Source: JANSWY01 sp965243755 (GTDB lineage Bacteria > Bacteroidota > Bacteroidia > Cytophagales > Cyclobacteriaceae). Taken from it: a stretch of DNA of 64,000 bases. The stretch lies in assembly GCA_965243755.1 (NCBI GenBank), contig CBDEVW010000003.1, positions 310,001-374,000 on the forward strand. The letters are read 5' to 3'. The notes beneath the pieces were generated by a model that saw only the letters and a list, made by a program, of their open reading frames with translations, was not told where the DNA came from and ran no database searches. Below, piece after piece: positions 24,950 through 33,715 of this stretch; positions within the stretch are counted from its first letter, which is position 1; each line of letters starts with the position of its first letter. Made by a program: the position numbers and the translations under genes.

Positions 24950-25465
24950 CTATTGTGCTTCCACCAATGCTTTTAGTTTTTGGTAACTATCATCACTCTG
25001 TTCCATGAAATGACCTTTCATCAGAAACAACGATGACTTCATCAGCAGGTCCTTGCCTTCAATTTCAACAGAAGTATTCAACTTCGTTCGGCCGTTGAGG
25101 TGGGTGAAGATGGTTTCCACTTCATTGGTCAGCACATCGTTTTCCAGGAGGATGGAGATCTTATAATGTTTGTCTATCTCGGTGATGGTTTCTATGATCT
25201 CATATTCTTTGCCATCATCTTCCACGATCATTCGGTATTTACTTCCCAGTCCGTTTTTCTTTCCGGCGATCAGTTCGATGCTTTTCAGGTTGGGGATCCA
25301 CTGGTACATGAGTTCTTCATTCATGAACACCTCCCACGTGAGCTCGATGGGTCGTTCTATGGTCACATCATGACTATATTTCACCTGTGGGTTAATTACA
25401 CCAAGCGCAAAAAACAGTATCACGAGGATAGCGATCAGGTAGATAAAGTATCTTATGATTCTCAT
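24950..25465 (-). CDS. Membrane-anchored SRPBCC (polyketide-cyclase-like) protein
   Basis: 171 residues counted from the Met at 25465; a longer frame to 25516 only adds a Cys-rich leader without support. Residues 4-26 are a transmembrane anchor (IRYFIYLIAILVILFFALGV). The rest is one START-like domain: VTIERPIELTWEVFMNEEL, MYQWIPNLKSIE, and a C-terminal helix MEQSDDSYQKLKALVEA. It binds an unknown hydrophobic ligand. The stop lies 10 bp before the start of the AraC regulator, suggesting co-transcription and linked function. Confidence 0.8.
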   Translation of the reverse strand: MRIIRYFIYLIAILVILFFALGVINPQVKYSHDVTIERPIELTWEVFMNEELMYQWIPNLKSIELIAGKKNGLGSKYRMIVEDDGKEYEIIETITEIDKHYKISILLENDVLTNEVETIFTHLNGRTKLNTSVEIEGKDLLMKSSLFLMKGHFMEQSDDSYQKLKALVEAQ

Positions 25466-25613
25466 AGGTAGTAAGTGTTGTAAATGGCAGAAGCAATTTA
25501 GAAAATTCCTGATCAAATTGTCATCAGGTTGAATGCGATTTATACATGAGCACCCTGCTGTAACCTCGGATCACCTGGTATCATTTCGCATCAGTCGGTA
25601 AAAAAAAGGACAT

Positions 25614-25645
25614 AAAAAAAGGGTCGCCCGAGAAGACTCCCCATT
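25614..25645 (-). terminator. Weak terminator candidate after the 58-codon gene
   Basis: On the minus strand GGGAGTC can pair imperfectly with GACCC across a loop, followed by TTTTTTT. The stem is short and has a bulge, so this is tentative. It lies about 40 bp beyond the stop of the small gene at 25683. Confidence 0.35.
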
Positions 25646-25682
25646 TTGCTAACCTAAACCAATAAGTTTTAAATATCTTTTT

Positions 25683-25859
25683 CTATGCCAAACACACAAA
25701 CTCGTAGCACTTGCGCTTGGTATTCATGTAGTACACCTCTCCTTTCTTCAATACTGCCCACGTTTTGTCGGCATCTCTGAATACTACCTTGTAACCGTAA
25801 ACTGTAGATTTAATTGCATAAAGCACGGTATACTTTAGAGCTGTCACAAATTTTTTCAT
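25683..25859 (-). CDS. 58-residue conserved small protein
   Basis: ATG at 25857-25859, stop TAG at 25683-25685. The product starts with a basic amphipathic helix (KKFVTALKYTVLYAIKS) and continues KTWAVLKKGEVYYMNT, then KCYEFV. The second half matches the 54-residue product of 33298-33462 in the pattern KTW-x-V-x-K-x-G...Y...C...(V/I). Two related tiny genes with this conserved core strongly suggest real proteins. Function unknown; neither has a signal peptide. Confidence 0.7.
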   Translation of the reverse strand: MKKFVTALKYTVLYAIKSTVYGYKVVFRDADKTWAVLKKGEVYYMNTKRKCYEFVCLA

Positions 25860-26158
25860 AGCTGATCTGATTTAATATTAATGTTACGCTTCGAAAGTAG
25901 GTACGAAAAACGAATCAGCAATCATTGGGTAAAGTGAACCGGAATTTTTGTCGATAAGAACCGGAAAAATCGGGTTAATTATTCCTGGACCGAATAATTA
26001 TTTTAGTGATGAACCAAATACACAACCTGATGAGCTGAATTCAAAATATTGTTTGCTGCTAATCAGCGAATTTTGTTGATAAAAATGAATCAATCGGTTC
26101 CAAATGGGGTTAATATTGGCTCATTGCATTTATTGATAACCAAAAATCACATTCAGTC

Positions 26159-26848
26159 ATGGCGGCAAAAATAGAAACCAGCACATTAAAATTCCTGAAA
26201 GAACTCAAAGCGAATAACAACCGGGAATGGTTTAATGAAAATAAAAAACGGTACCAGGCGGCCCATGAAAATGTCATTGCATTTGCAGACGAACTACTGG
26301 ATGCACTTAGTGCCATCGACCAGATAGCAACAGAATCAGGAAAGAAAAGCCTTTTTAGAATATATCGTGATGTGCGGTTCTCCAAAGACAAAGCACCTTA
26401 CAAAACCAGTTTCAGTGGTGGGTTTCGAAGGGCTACTGCTGCACTGAGAGGTGGCTACTACTTCAGTATTGCCCCGGGGGAATCGATGGTAGGTGGTGGA
26501 TTCTGGGGCCCCAATGCAGAAGATATCAAGCTGATCAGAAGTCATATTGCCGCAGAACCTGAGCGGTTGAGAAGCATCATAACGTCAGAGCAGTTTCGGG
26601 CAGCATTTGGTCAATTGGATGGCGAACAGGTAAAGACCGCCCCAAAAGGTTATTCGAAGGACCACCCGGCCATTGACCTGCTTCGGTACAAACAATTTCT
26701 GGTGGGAAGCACCTTTACAGACGCCCAGGTCACCAGCAGTGAATTTACCGATATCATGGTTGGAAAATTCCAGGACATGAGGCCGTTTTTTGATTACATG
26801 AGCGAAATCCTCACCACCGACCTGAATGGGATTTCTTTGATACAGTAA
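26159..26848 (+). CDS. DUF2461 family protein
   Basis: 229 residues, the normal length. The start STLKFLKELKANNNREWF is the family hallmark, followed by FRIYRDVRFSKDKAPYKTSF at about 63-82 (conserved Arg, Asp, Lys, Tyr) and YYFSIAPGESMVGGGFW. TIGR02453/DUF2461 proteins are widespread and uncharacterised; no reaction is established. Its stop is 4 bp from the convergent 482-residue gene, so the two overlap transcriptionally. Confidence 0.9.
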   Translation: MAAKIETSTLKFLKELKANNNREWFNENKKRYQAAHENVIAFADELLDALSAIDQIATESGKKSLFRIYRDVRFSKDKAPYKTSFSGGFRRATAALRGGYYFSIAPGESMVGGGFWGPNAEDIKLIRSHIAAEPERLRSIITSEQFRAAFGQLDGEQVKTAPKGYSKDHPAIDLLRYKQFLVGSTFTDAQVTSSEFTDIMVGKFQDMRPFFDYMSEILTTDLNGISLIQ

Positions 26849-26852
26849 TAAT

Positions 26853-28301
26853 TTAATGGCTCTGCTTATCCTGCAACCACTTCCTGAAGTCAATGTAATC
26901 AAGCACCTCGGCACTTATGAGTGACTCACCTGCTTCCGGGAAGAGCTGCTCATACAACTTCTGATAAAGCGATGTATGCTGAAGGACCGGTGTTTGGCCT
27001 ATCCGGGAAAAGAACTGTAGCATCACTTTTTCATAGGGTTCTATTCCCTTCTGCTTTTTAAGGAACCTCCGTGTACTGTCCACAAAATAGCGCATGACAA
27101 AGAAATTCTGCTGCTCAAGGTGGACCATCAGGTTTAGGATCCTTGCAAACCCCTGAATGTCTCTCCTGACTTGTTTTAGTCTGGAAGTATTCAATAGTTG
27201 ATTGATCCATTGCAGGGACTGTTTATACTCCTTTCTCATAAAATGGATATTGGCCAGCTGGAACCAAAAAGAAATGACATATTCTTTGGGCATTTTAAAT
27301 TCATACCTGCCCACAAAGGACTCAATGCTGTGGAAGGCCTCCTCATTGAGCTCATGTAAGTGGGTACGAATAATCTCCAGTTCCATGTTGAGTGTACGTA
27401 GTACCTGGCGCAACACATTCCGGTTTTCAGATATGGCTTTAAGGCTGTCAACAAACGCTTTTACTTTGGCAATGTGCTGTCGTGCCTCCTCATACGACTT
27501 ATTGAATATGCAAAAACTGATCAGGTTGTTGATCGTGGATATGTACAGGCCCGGATCCTCTGAGATAAACCCGGGCTGCCGATCAAGCTGGTCAATGAGC
27601 TCCTCGATACAGACCTTGCCTTCCAGACTCTGGCCCTGCTGAATTTTCCGGAAATACAAAGCATTGAAATGCATGACCCTGGCCTCCATTGATTGCGCAT
27701 TTTCCGGATCTTCCAGTAAGTATTCTTTTTCAGCTTTGCGAGGGGATCCGGTACCAAAATCTCTTGCCACATCGATGATCAACTGGTGATAATCCTGTTT
27801 ATTGATCAGCAAATCAAGGCATTGTGCTTGCTTAATCACGATTTGCTGCAACCCTTCATGGTCCTGGGGGAATTCATTTTGGTGAAGTCTCCGTTCCCAG
27901 TTGTGAATCTCCAACAGATCCAGGTACAACTCGTAATCACTGGCAATTTGCTGAGCGCGATGCAATTCCTTCTTGCAATGCCTGTAAAGCTCCTTGTTAA
28001 ATAATATTTCAATATTTCGAAGGATATCCTTTACGACTGCCTTTTTCGAACCACTATGAAAATTTCGAAGGTCCTGATAAATCAGGTGCCGCAACTGGTT
28101 TTTGACCACTGCCAACTGATTATCAGAAAAATACTGTTTGGACCACCTTTTGAGCTTTCCCTGATCAAATGCATCCTGCTGATCTAAAAAATCAAACAAC
28201 TTCAGGTATTGCTGATCACGTTCCGGATGCTGATGGCTCAGTTTGAAATGACGTTTTTCAGATCGGGTAAGTGAATGTATTAATTCGTAAAGTAACTCCA
28301 A
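26853..28301 (-). CDS. Large helical protein of unknown function
   Basis: 482 residues, rich in Leu, Gln, His and charged residues with no signal peptide or membrane segment. The start MELLYELIHSLTRSEKRHFK and repeated helix-turn-helix spacing (about 35-residue periods in the second half, such as YVISFWFQLANIHFMRKEY then SLQWINQLLNTS) suggest an alpha solenoid of the TPR kind. Similar unannotated proteins are common in Bacteroidota. No catalytic motif is visible. Confidence 0.7.
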   Translation of the reverse strand: MELLYELIHSLTRSEKRHFKLSHQHPERDQQYLKLFDFLDQQDAFDQGKLKRWSKQYFSDNQLAVVKNQLRHLIYQDLRNFHSGSKKAVVKDILRNIEILFNKELYRHCKKELHRAQQIASDYELYLDLLEIHNWERRLHQNEFPQDHEGLQQIVIKQAQCLDLLINKQDYHQLIIDVARDFGTGSPRKAEKEYLLEDPENAQSMEARVMHFNALYFRKIQQGQSLEGKVCIEELIDQLDRQPGFISEDPGLYISTINNLISFCIFNKSYEEARQHIAKVKAFVDSLKAISENRNVLRQVLRTLNMELEIIRTHLHELNEEAFHSIESFVGRYEFKMPKEYVISFWFQLANIHFMRKEYKQSLQWINQLLNTSRLKQVRRDIQGFARILNLMVHLEQQNFFVMRYFVDSTRRFLKKQKGIEPYEKVMLQFFSRIGQTPVLQHTSLYQKLYEQLFPEAGESLISAEVLDYIDFRKWLQDKQSH

Positions 28302-28465
28302 TCCATTTCAAGGTTAATATATAATATCATAATAAACTAATAATCAATAATTTAAACAAAATAACTGCCTTTTAAAACTTTAATAATATTAAAATAATTA
28401 CAGGCAATTGGTGTTGATTGGGTCTACCTTACTTTCAATTAATTCTAATCAAAATTCTCAAGTCT

Positions 28466-28837
28466 ATGTCAAACGTGATCAACTGGTTTGAAATACCAGC
28501 AAAAAATTTTAATCGGGCCTGCAGTTTCTACAGTGAAGTTTTGGATGGTCCGGTACAGCAAATGGATGAAAACGGTGGAATCAAAATGGGTTTTCTTCCA
28601 GGGCACACGCAAGGAGGTGTGGGTGGAGCAATTGTAACTGGTGAAGGTTATGAACCTACTGAGTCCGGAGCGGTAGTTTATCTCAACGGTGGTGATGACC
28701 TGTCTGTGCCGCTCGCCAGGGTAGAAAAGGCCGGTGGTAAAGTGTTGATGGACAAAACTGCCATAGGAGAAAATGGCTTCATCGCACGATTTGTGGATAC
28801 AGAAGGTAACCGTGTGGCACTCCATTCAATGGCGTAA
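28466..28837 (+). CDS. VOC-family protein
   Basis: About 123 residues counted from ATG 28466; a 16-residue upstream extension lacks support. The domain opens NVINWFEIPAKNFNRACSF and closes GFIARFVDTEGNRVALHSM. The Glu in DTEGN is the expected metal ligand. It is the cytoplasmic paralogue of the exported VOC protein at 8208-8696, sharing GEGY, YLNGG-DL and the LHS ending. Substrate unknown. Confidence 0.88.
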   Translation: MSNVINWFEIPAKNFNRACSFYSEVLDGPVQQMDENGGIKMGFLPGHTQGGVGGAIVTGEGYEPTESGAVVYLNGGDDLSVPLARVEKAGGKVLMDKTAIGENGFIARFVDTEGNRVALHSMA

Positions 28838-28856
28838 AAATTAATTTAGGTTTTAG

Positions 28857-28889
28857 GAAGTCATTCGAAATCGGGTGACTTCTTTTTTT
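28857..28889 (+). terminator. Rho-independent terminator of the VOC gene
   Basis: GGAAGTCA and TGACTTC form a stem around ATTCGAAATCGGG, followed by seven T. It begins 20 bp after the stop codon. Confidence 0.75.
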
Positions 28890-29397
28890 ATTCATTACTG
28901 TCCAGGTAATTCCCGGGGTCCTACATTTTCCTGCGATACATTCATCAGAGCATGTAATTTGATGAAAACGTTATGGCAAGTCCCTAATCATTAAAAGGGT
29001 TACTCCATTTTCATTCTCCTTATAATTCACATCTTCCACCACTCCCGCCGTGGGGGCTCCTACTTTTTGAAAGACCAAAAACTGGCGGTTCGGCGTTCCG
29101 AGAAAAAGTCTTTGGGAAATTATTAGCACACGGCCTTCCCAATGCCCCTTTTCACACAAAGCCAACCCAATCCTGCAACACGGCCATCATCGCGCAAGCC
29201 GCCCGCCATTTCCCGTCCACCCCAGATATGAATCACATTTTTACTCAAGAATCATAGTCCAATGAGTTTTTCGTGGACAGTAATGTTTTCGATTAAAATA
29301 TTTCATCCAATCGATGAATCAAATTCATCCATTCCTGTCTCGCAGATCTGTTAATACTGTTTATATTCACCTGCTTTTTATGCTGATAAGGTAACCA
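28890..29397. other. Intergenic region with a possible decayed minus-strand gene
   Basis: About 500 bp without an intact gene. On the minus strand between ~29240 and 28971 two frames carry protein-like sequence separated by a shift: one includes WGGREMAGGLRDDGRV and the other, from ~29165 down, continues HWEGRVLIISQRLFLGTP. The stretch 29040-29220 is more GC-rich than its surroundings. The pieces may be one broken gene, but I do not recognise it. Confidence 0.3.
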
Positions 29398-30270
29398 TTG
29401 AAAATTAACAACATCATCCTGTTTATTATCCCGGCTGTGATCTGGGGATCTACCTGGTACGTCATCAAGTTCCAGTTAGGCACTGTTGACCCAATGTATT
29501 CAGTGAGTTATCGGTTTATGCTGGCAGCATTGGTTCTATTGATCTACTCCAAAGCGTCAAGACTCAATTTACGATTTTCAGTGCAGCAACATTTATGGAT
29601 TGCACTACAGGGTTTCCTGCTTTTTGGCATCAACTACTGGCTGGTGTACTGGTCGGAGCAATTTCTTAGCAGTGGACTGGTGGCCATCATGTTTAGCACC
29701 ATCATCTTCAACAACATCTTTTTTAGTGCCCTGTTACTAAAGACTCCTGTAAAACCGAGGGTTATTCTTGGGGCAATCCTGGGGTTTGGTGGCACTATTG
29801 TGATATTCTACCCGGAACTGATCCGGATGCAGTTTAACCAGGAAGTAATTGTGGGGATCATCGTTTGTGCTACCAGCGTGATCTCAGCCTCTCTTGGTAA
29901 CATTACATCTGCCAGGAATCAGAAAGCAAGTTTACCCATCATACAGACCAATGCCTATGGAATGCTCTATGGAAGTCTGATGATGTTCACCCTGGCATTG
30001 ATATCAGGAAAAACCATCACCTTTGACACTTCCGCTTCTTATGTTTTTTCGCTCATCTATCTTTTTATCTTCGGGTCGATAGCCGCATTTAGTGCTTACC
30101 TTACTTTAATTGGGCGAGTTGGAGCCAGTATTGCTGCCTATGCGATTGTTGCAGTGCCAGTCATTGCATTGACCCTCTCCTACTTTTTCGAGGACTATCA
30201 GCTAACGTATTTCACCGTTACCGGAATAATTCTTATACTTTGCGGTAATTTTATTGTCCTAAGGAAATAA
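29398..30270 (+). CDS. DMT-superfamily transporter (EamA type)
   Basis: 290 residues with ten hydrophobic segments arranged as two EamA repeats. The first helix ends with the signature IPAVIWGSTWYVIKF. The second repeat begins near residue 150 (EVIVGIIVCATSVISASLG) and ends with a last helix (VTGIILILCGNFIVL) as usual. It exports or imports a metabolite; the substrate is unknown. The start is TTG (29398-29400) preceded by TAAGG; no ATG lies in a better position. The rhodanese gene follows after 11 bp, so the two are co-transcribed. Confidence 0.88.
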   Translation: MKINNIILFIIPAVIWGSTWYVIKFQLGTVDPMYSVSYRFMLAALVLLIYSKASRLNLRFSVQQHLWIALQGFLLFGINYWLVYWSEQFLSSGLVAIMFSTIIFNNIFFSALLLKTPVKPRVILGAILGFGGTIVIFYPELIRMQFNQEVIVGIIVCATSVISASLGNITSARNQKASLPIIQTNAYGMLYGSLMMFTLALISGKTITFDTSASYVFSLIYLFIFGSIAAFSAYLTLIGRVGASIAAYAIVAVPVIALTLSYFFEDYQLTYFTVTGIILILCGNFIVLRK

Positions 30271-30281
30271 CTAAAACAGCA

Positions 30282-30662
30282 ATGCCCAATAAATACATAT
30301 ACTTCTTAATGCTGCTTCTGGCCACCTCCATGACCAATTGCCAGCAAAAGGAACCTGTATCCATGAAAGTAAGTCATGACCAACTCATGGAGCTCCTCGA
30401 CAACCCGGAGATTCAGATAGTAGACCTCAGAACACCAAATGAGACACAATTCGGTATCATTGAAGGTGCCGTGGAGATTGACTTTCTGGGGAAGAAATTT
30501 GAAGAGAAGATCCAGGCACTAGACAAAGACAGACCAACCGTGATTTATTGTGCTTCCGGGGGAAGAAGTGGTAAGGCCATGGAATTGTTCAGAAAAAATG
30601 GCTTTAAGGAGGTCTATGATTTTAGCGGTGGGTTCAAGGAGTGGAAAAAACGACATCCCTGA
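30282..30662 (+). CDS. Rhodanese-like lipoprotein
   Basis: 126 residues. A lipoprotein signal (LMLLLATSMTNC, lipobox Cys20) precedes one rhodanese domain (28-126). The active-site loop is CASGGRS with Cys90, followed by the conserved GFKEVYDFSGGFKEWKK end. It should sit in the periplasm or outer membrane and handle sulfane sulfur. It is 11 bp after the DMT transporter gene, and its stop is 1 bp from the convergent ABC transporter gene. Confidence 0.9.
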   Translation: MPNKYIYFLMLLLATSMTNCQQKEPVSMKVSHDQLMELLDNPEIQIVDLRTPNETQFGIIEGAVEIDFLGKKFEEKIQALDKDRPTVIYCASGGRSGKAMELFRKNGFKEVYDFSGGFKEWKKRHP

Positions 30663-30663
30663 G

Positions 30664-32472
30664 TTACTTATATCCACTTGCCTGAAGGTTGAACAGGTGG
30701 GCATAGATTCCGTTGAGATCAAGTAATTCCTGGTGGGAGCCCATTTCTGCAACAGTCCCTTTATCCAATACCAGAATTTTGCCAGCCATTCTCACGGTAG
30801 AAAACCGGTGAGAAATGAGTACGGCGGTTTTGTCTTTGGTGAGTTCGGCAAATCGCTGAAACACCTCATGCTCTGCACGTGCATCTAAAGCCGCGGTAGG
30901 TTCGTCCAGTATAAGTACCTGAGCCGACCGCATATATGCCCTGCCAAGTGCAATTTTCTGCCACTGCCCGCCCGATAGATCAACCCCGCCCTCAAATCGC
31001 TTACCGATCATCTGATCATACTGGTTGGGCAAGGACTCAATCACCTGATCGGCCAGACTCTTCTCCGAGGCGTCTTTGATGCGGTTGAGTTCCTCTTTGT
31101 CTTCTATTTGCCCTACCGCCACATTGAGCCCTGCAGTAAAGTTGAACCGCACAAAATCCTGAAAGATCACCCCCACATTTTGATTGTAGTCTACCGGATC
31201 ATAATCCCTGAGATCTACACCATCCAGTAAAATCCTGCCCTCGGTGGGATCGTAGAGCCGGGCCAGTAATTTCACCAGGGTCGTCTTTCCTGCTCCATTC
31301 TCACCTACCAGCGCCATTTTCTCACCGGGCAACAACTGAAAGTTTAGGTCCTTTACAGCATATGCTTCTGTGTTCTCATACCGAAAACTTACCCCTTCAA
31401 ACACAAAACCCTTTTTGATCGGGCGGGGTATTTTCTGGCTTTTCGGGTTAGCAGTGATTTTCGGACGAATGTCGAAGAATTCAAAAAAGTCCTGCAGGTA
31501 CATGGCACCTTCCGTTATTTTGGAAAAGCGATTTAAAGCTCCTTCCAGTAGCGTTTTGAATCTTAGAAAAGAACCGGAAAGAAAGGTAAGGTCCCCCAAG
31601 GTAATGGTACCTCTCACCGTTTGCAGGATGATGTAACCATAAGTTCCATAATAAGCAGCTGTACCTAATCCGGAAAATACCACGCCCCAAAATGCTCTTT
31701 TCCTGGCAATGTTTTTATTCAACAAGTAATATTCATCCGAGAGTTGCTTGAATCTGCCGGTAAGGAAGTCGGATAGCCCAAATACTTTTAATTCCTTCGC
31801 TGTAACATCACTGGCGCCTGTATACCTGAGGTAGTCGAGTTCTCTCCTCATTGGAGTCCATCCATGGACGAGTGAGTATGTCCTTTCGTTGAAGTGGTTC
31901 TCACCAAGGAAAGCCGGAATCACAGCAATAATTAGCAATACGATCAGTAATGGATTGAAAATCACTAAACCTACTCCCAGAGAAAGCATGGTCACGATAT
32001 CCTGAAACTGACTCAAAACTTGTGACATCAACACGGTGCGTCCCAAAGTTTGGCGTCTTGCCCGTTCCAGTTTGTCATAGAACTCAGAATTCTCAAACTG
32101 ATCCAGGTCCAGTGTGGAGGCATGCTTCATGAGCTGAACGGATGTTTCGTTAGCAAACAAGTCACCCAGCAAACTATCCAGTAACGCGATTGCCCTGTTG
32201 AACACATCAGACAGAATGGCCAAACCAAACTCCACCACCACATAGATGGTCAGTTGCTCAATGTCTGGCGAGTCCTGCGCTGAAAGCAATACGATCTCAT
32301 CGATGATAAGCTTACCAACATAAAGCATGGTAATAGGCACCACAGACTTTAATACACGAAGTATGACGTTGGCAATGGCCATGGAAGGATTGCTCTTCCA
32401 CATTAGTCGAAGAAATGCAGGAATGTACTTTAAGGCTTTAAATTGATCTCTTAGGGAAAGTTTCTTTGCCAT
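30664..32472 (-). CDS. ABC exporter, fused membrane and ATPase domains
   Basis: About 602 residues counted from the Met at 32472. The N-terminal half is an ABC membrane domain with about six helices. The C-terminal half has Walker A GENGAGKTT, the signature LSGGQWQKIALGRA, Walker B LILDEPTAALD and the switch His in LISHR. One polypeptide carries one of each domain, so it works as a dimer. Substrate (peptide, lipid or drug) is unknown. It stands alone, with unrelated genes on both sides. Confidence 0.93.
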   Translation of the reverse strand: MAKKLSLRDQFKALKYIPAFLRLMWKSNPSMAIANVILRVLKSVVPITMLYVGKLIIDEIVLLSAQDSPDIEQLTIYVVVEFGLAILSDVFNRAIALLDSLLGDLFANETSVQLMKHASTLDLDQFENSEFYDKLERARRQTLGRTVLMSQVLSQFQDIVTMLSLGVGLVIFNPLLIVLLIIAVIPAFLGENHFNERTYSLVHGWTPMRRELDYLRYTGASDVTAKELKVFGLSDFLTGRFKQLSDEYYLLNKNIARKRAFWGVVFSGLGTAAYYGTYGYIILQTVRGTITLGDLTFLSGSFLRFKTLLEGALNRFSKITEGAMYLQDFFEFFDIRPKITANPKSQKIPRPIKKGFVFEGVSFRYENTEAYAVKDLNFQLLPGEKMALVGENGAGKTTLVKLLARLYDPTEGRILLDGVDLRDYDPVDYNQNVGVIFQDFVRFNFTAGLNVAVGQIEDKEELNRIKDASEKSLADQVIESLPNQYDQMIGKRFEGGVDLSGGQWQKIALGRAYMRSAQVLILDEPTAALDARAEHEVFQRFAELTKDKTAVLISHRFSTVRMAGKILVLDKGTVAEMGSHQELLDLNGIYAHLFNLQASGYK

Positions 32473-32696
32473 ATCACTGATCTGAAAATAGATAAGCCAC
32501 AATCATAGGAAATAGTTCTATGACGACCAACAAATCAGGGTCATTGCGTGGGTTGCCAGGGATAAGGCAATAATTTTCATAGGTAATATCCAGCTGTTTA
32601 TCGATTATAAGTTTAAATACATCTAGTTAATAGTCTGTTTTTTAGTAAGTTATGAAAAATAACTAAATTTGTCTTGTTGGTCATACTTACAGCACT

Positions 32697-33110
32697 ATGA
32701 AACAGATAAAGATTGTAATGACTGCATTGATCATTATTTTATCACAAAGTGTGGCAAAATCGAATGACACGATTGATAACAATAAAGAGCTTGCAGACGA
32801 AATGATTGAGGTGGCGGATCTGATAGTTACCGCCCTGGGAGAGCGTGATTTTTTCAGTGCGCGGGAAGGCACAGAATCCTTATTGCCGATGATCAGAAAA
32901 GACCTGAAAGAGCATAAAAAGCTTATTGTATTGCTCAAAAAGCAGGATTTATCGGACGAGGTAAAACGGATGAAAGCACAGTACAAAAGGAAATCAGAAT
33001 TGCATGAAAACTTACAACACCTGCTCGAAGTATCACCGGCAGCACTGCGGGTCCGCTATCAGGAACTTGCTATGCTGGTAGCAGAATACCGGGAGATGAT
33101 GACAAGATAA
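32697..33110 (+). CDS. Small exported helical protein of unknown function
   Basis: 137 residues with a signal peptide (1-22, TALIIILSQSVAKS). The rest is highly charged helix (LADEMIEVADLIVTALGERD, KDLKEHKKLIVLLKKQD), probably a coiled or helical bundle in the periplasm. TAAATTTG at 32664-32671 matches the Bacteroidota -7 element 26 bp before the ATG, and a terminator follows at 33140, so it is its own transcription unit. No family recognised. Confidence 0.7.
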   Translation: MKQIKIVMTALIIILSQSVAKSNDTIDNNKELADEMIEVADLIVTALGERDFFSAREGTESLLPMIRKDLKEHKKLIVLLKKQDLSDEVKRMKAQYKRKSELHENLQHLLEVSPAALRVRYQELAMLVAEYREMMTR

Positions 33111-33139
33111 TTGTATTTTATTAATAGCTGATTGTAATT

Positions 33140-33171
33140 AAAGGTTAATTCGATTGAGTTAACCTTTTTTT
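33140..33171 (+). terminator. Rho-independent terminator
   Basis: AAAGGTTAA pairs with TTAACCTTT across TTCGATTGAG and runs into seven T. It ends the unit at 32697-33110. Confidence 0.85.
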
Positions 33172-33213
33172 ATACAATTTTTACAAAAATAAATGCAATT
33201 TTTCCCCAAAATC

Positions 33214-33245
33214 CTTGAACAAGAAATAATTTAATTATATCTTTG
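33214..33245 (+). promoter_or_regulatory. Bacteroidota promoter of the 54-codon gene
   Basis: CTTG (33214-33217) and TATCTTTG (33238-33245) are spaced by 20 bp, matching the -33 TTTG / -7 TAnnTTTG pattern known from Bacteroidota. The ATG at 33298 follows at a suitable distance. Confidence 0.65.
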
Positions 33246-33297
33246 AATAATCAAATTTAGAAAAAGGCACAGTTTAACCGTTTAACACATTGCTACG

Positions 33298-33462
33298 ATG
33301 GAACTTATAAGAAAACTTTTATTCAGCAACTCCACCGATGACAAGCTGAAACTCAAGTATGATAAGAATGAGAAAACCTGGATCGTAAGAAAAGGTGGCA
33401 GCATTCTATATTTAGGAAGTGAAGAGCAATGCAGAAAGTATATTGAGCACCATACTCACTAA
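33298..33462 (+). CDS. 54-residue conserved small protein
   Basis: ATG 33298 to TAA 33462. Starts ELIRKLLFSNS, then KLKLKYDKNEKTWIVRKGG and SEEQCRKYIEHHTH. The segment KTWIVRKGG...LYLG...CRKYI matches the core of the small protein at 25683-25859. It is bounded by its own promoter (33214) and terminator (33546), strong evidence that it is a real gene. Function unknown. Confidence 0.75.
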   Translation: MELIRKLLFSNSTDDKLKLKYDKNEKTWIVRKGGSILYLGSEEQCRKYIEHHTH

Positions 33463-33545
33463 CTGCAAACTCAAAAGAAATTTAAGCTGGAGAACGCTAA
33501 TACCCTATTTCCTAACCAAACTTAACTTGTCGGCAGAATAATTTT

Positions 33546-33571
33546 GGACGGCCCATTACCGTCCTTTTTTT
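33546..33571 (+). terminator. Rho-independent terminator of the 54-codon gene
   Basis: GGACGG pairs with CCGTCC across CCCATTA and is followed by seven T. Confidence 0.85.
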
Positions 33572-33715
33572 AGGCATCAATACGCAACCAACCATTTCCA
33601 TTTCAAACCAGGCACCTTCCCCCATTGTGCTTTTATAAAACATAAAGAATTTCCTCACAATAAAAATGTGCTCATACTAGCTAATTATTTTAGCTTTTAC
33701 TAATTTTGTTAGCAA

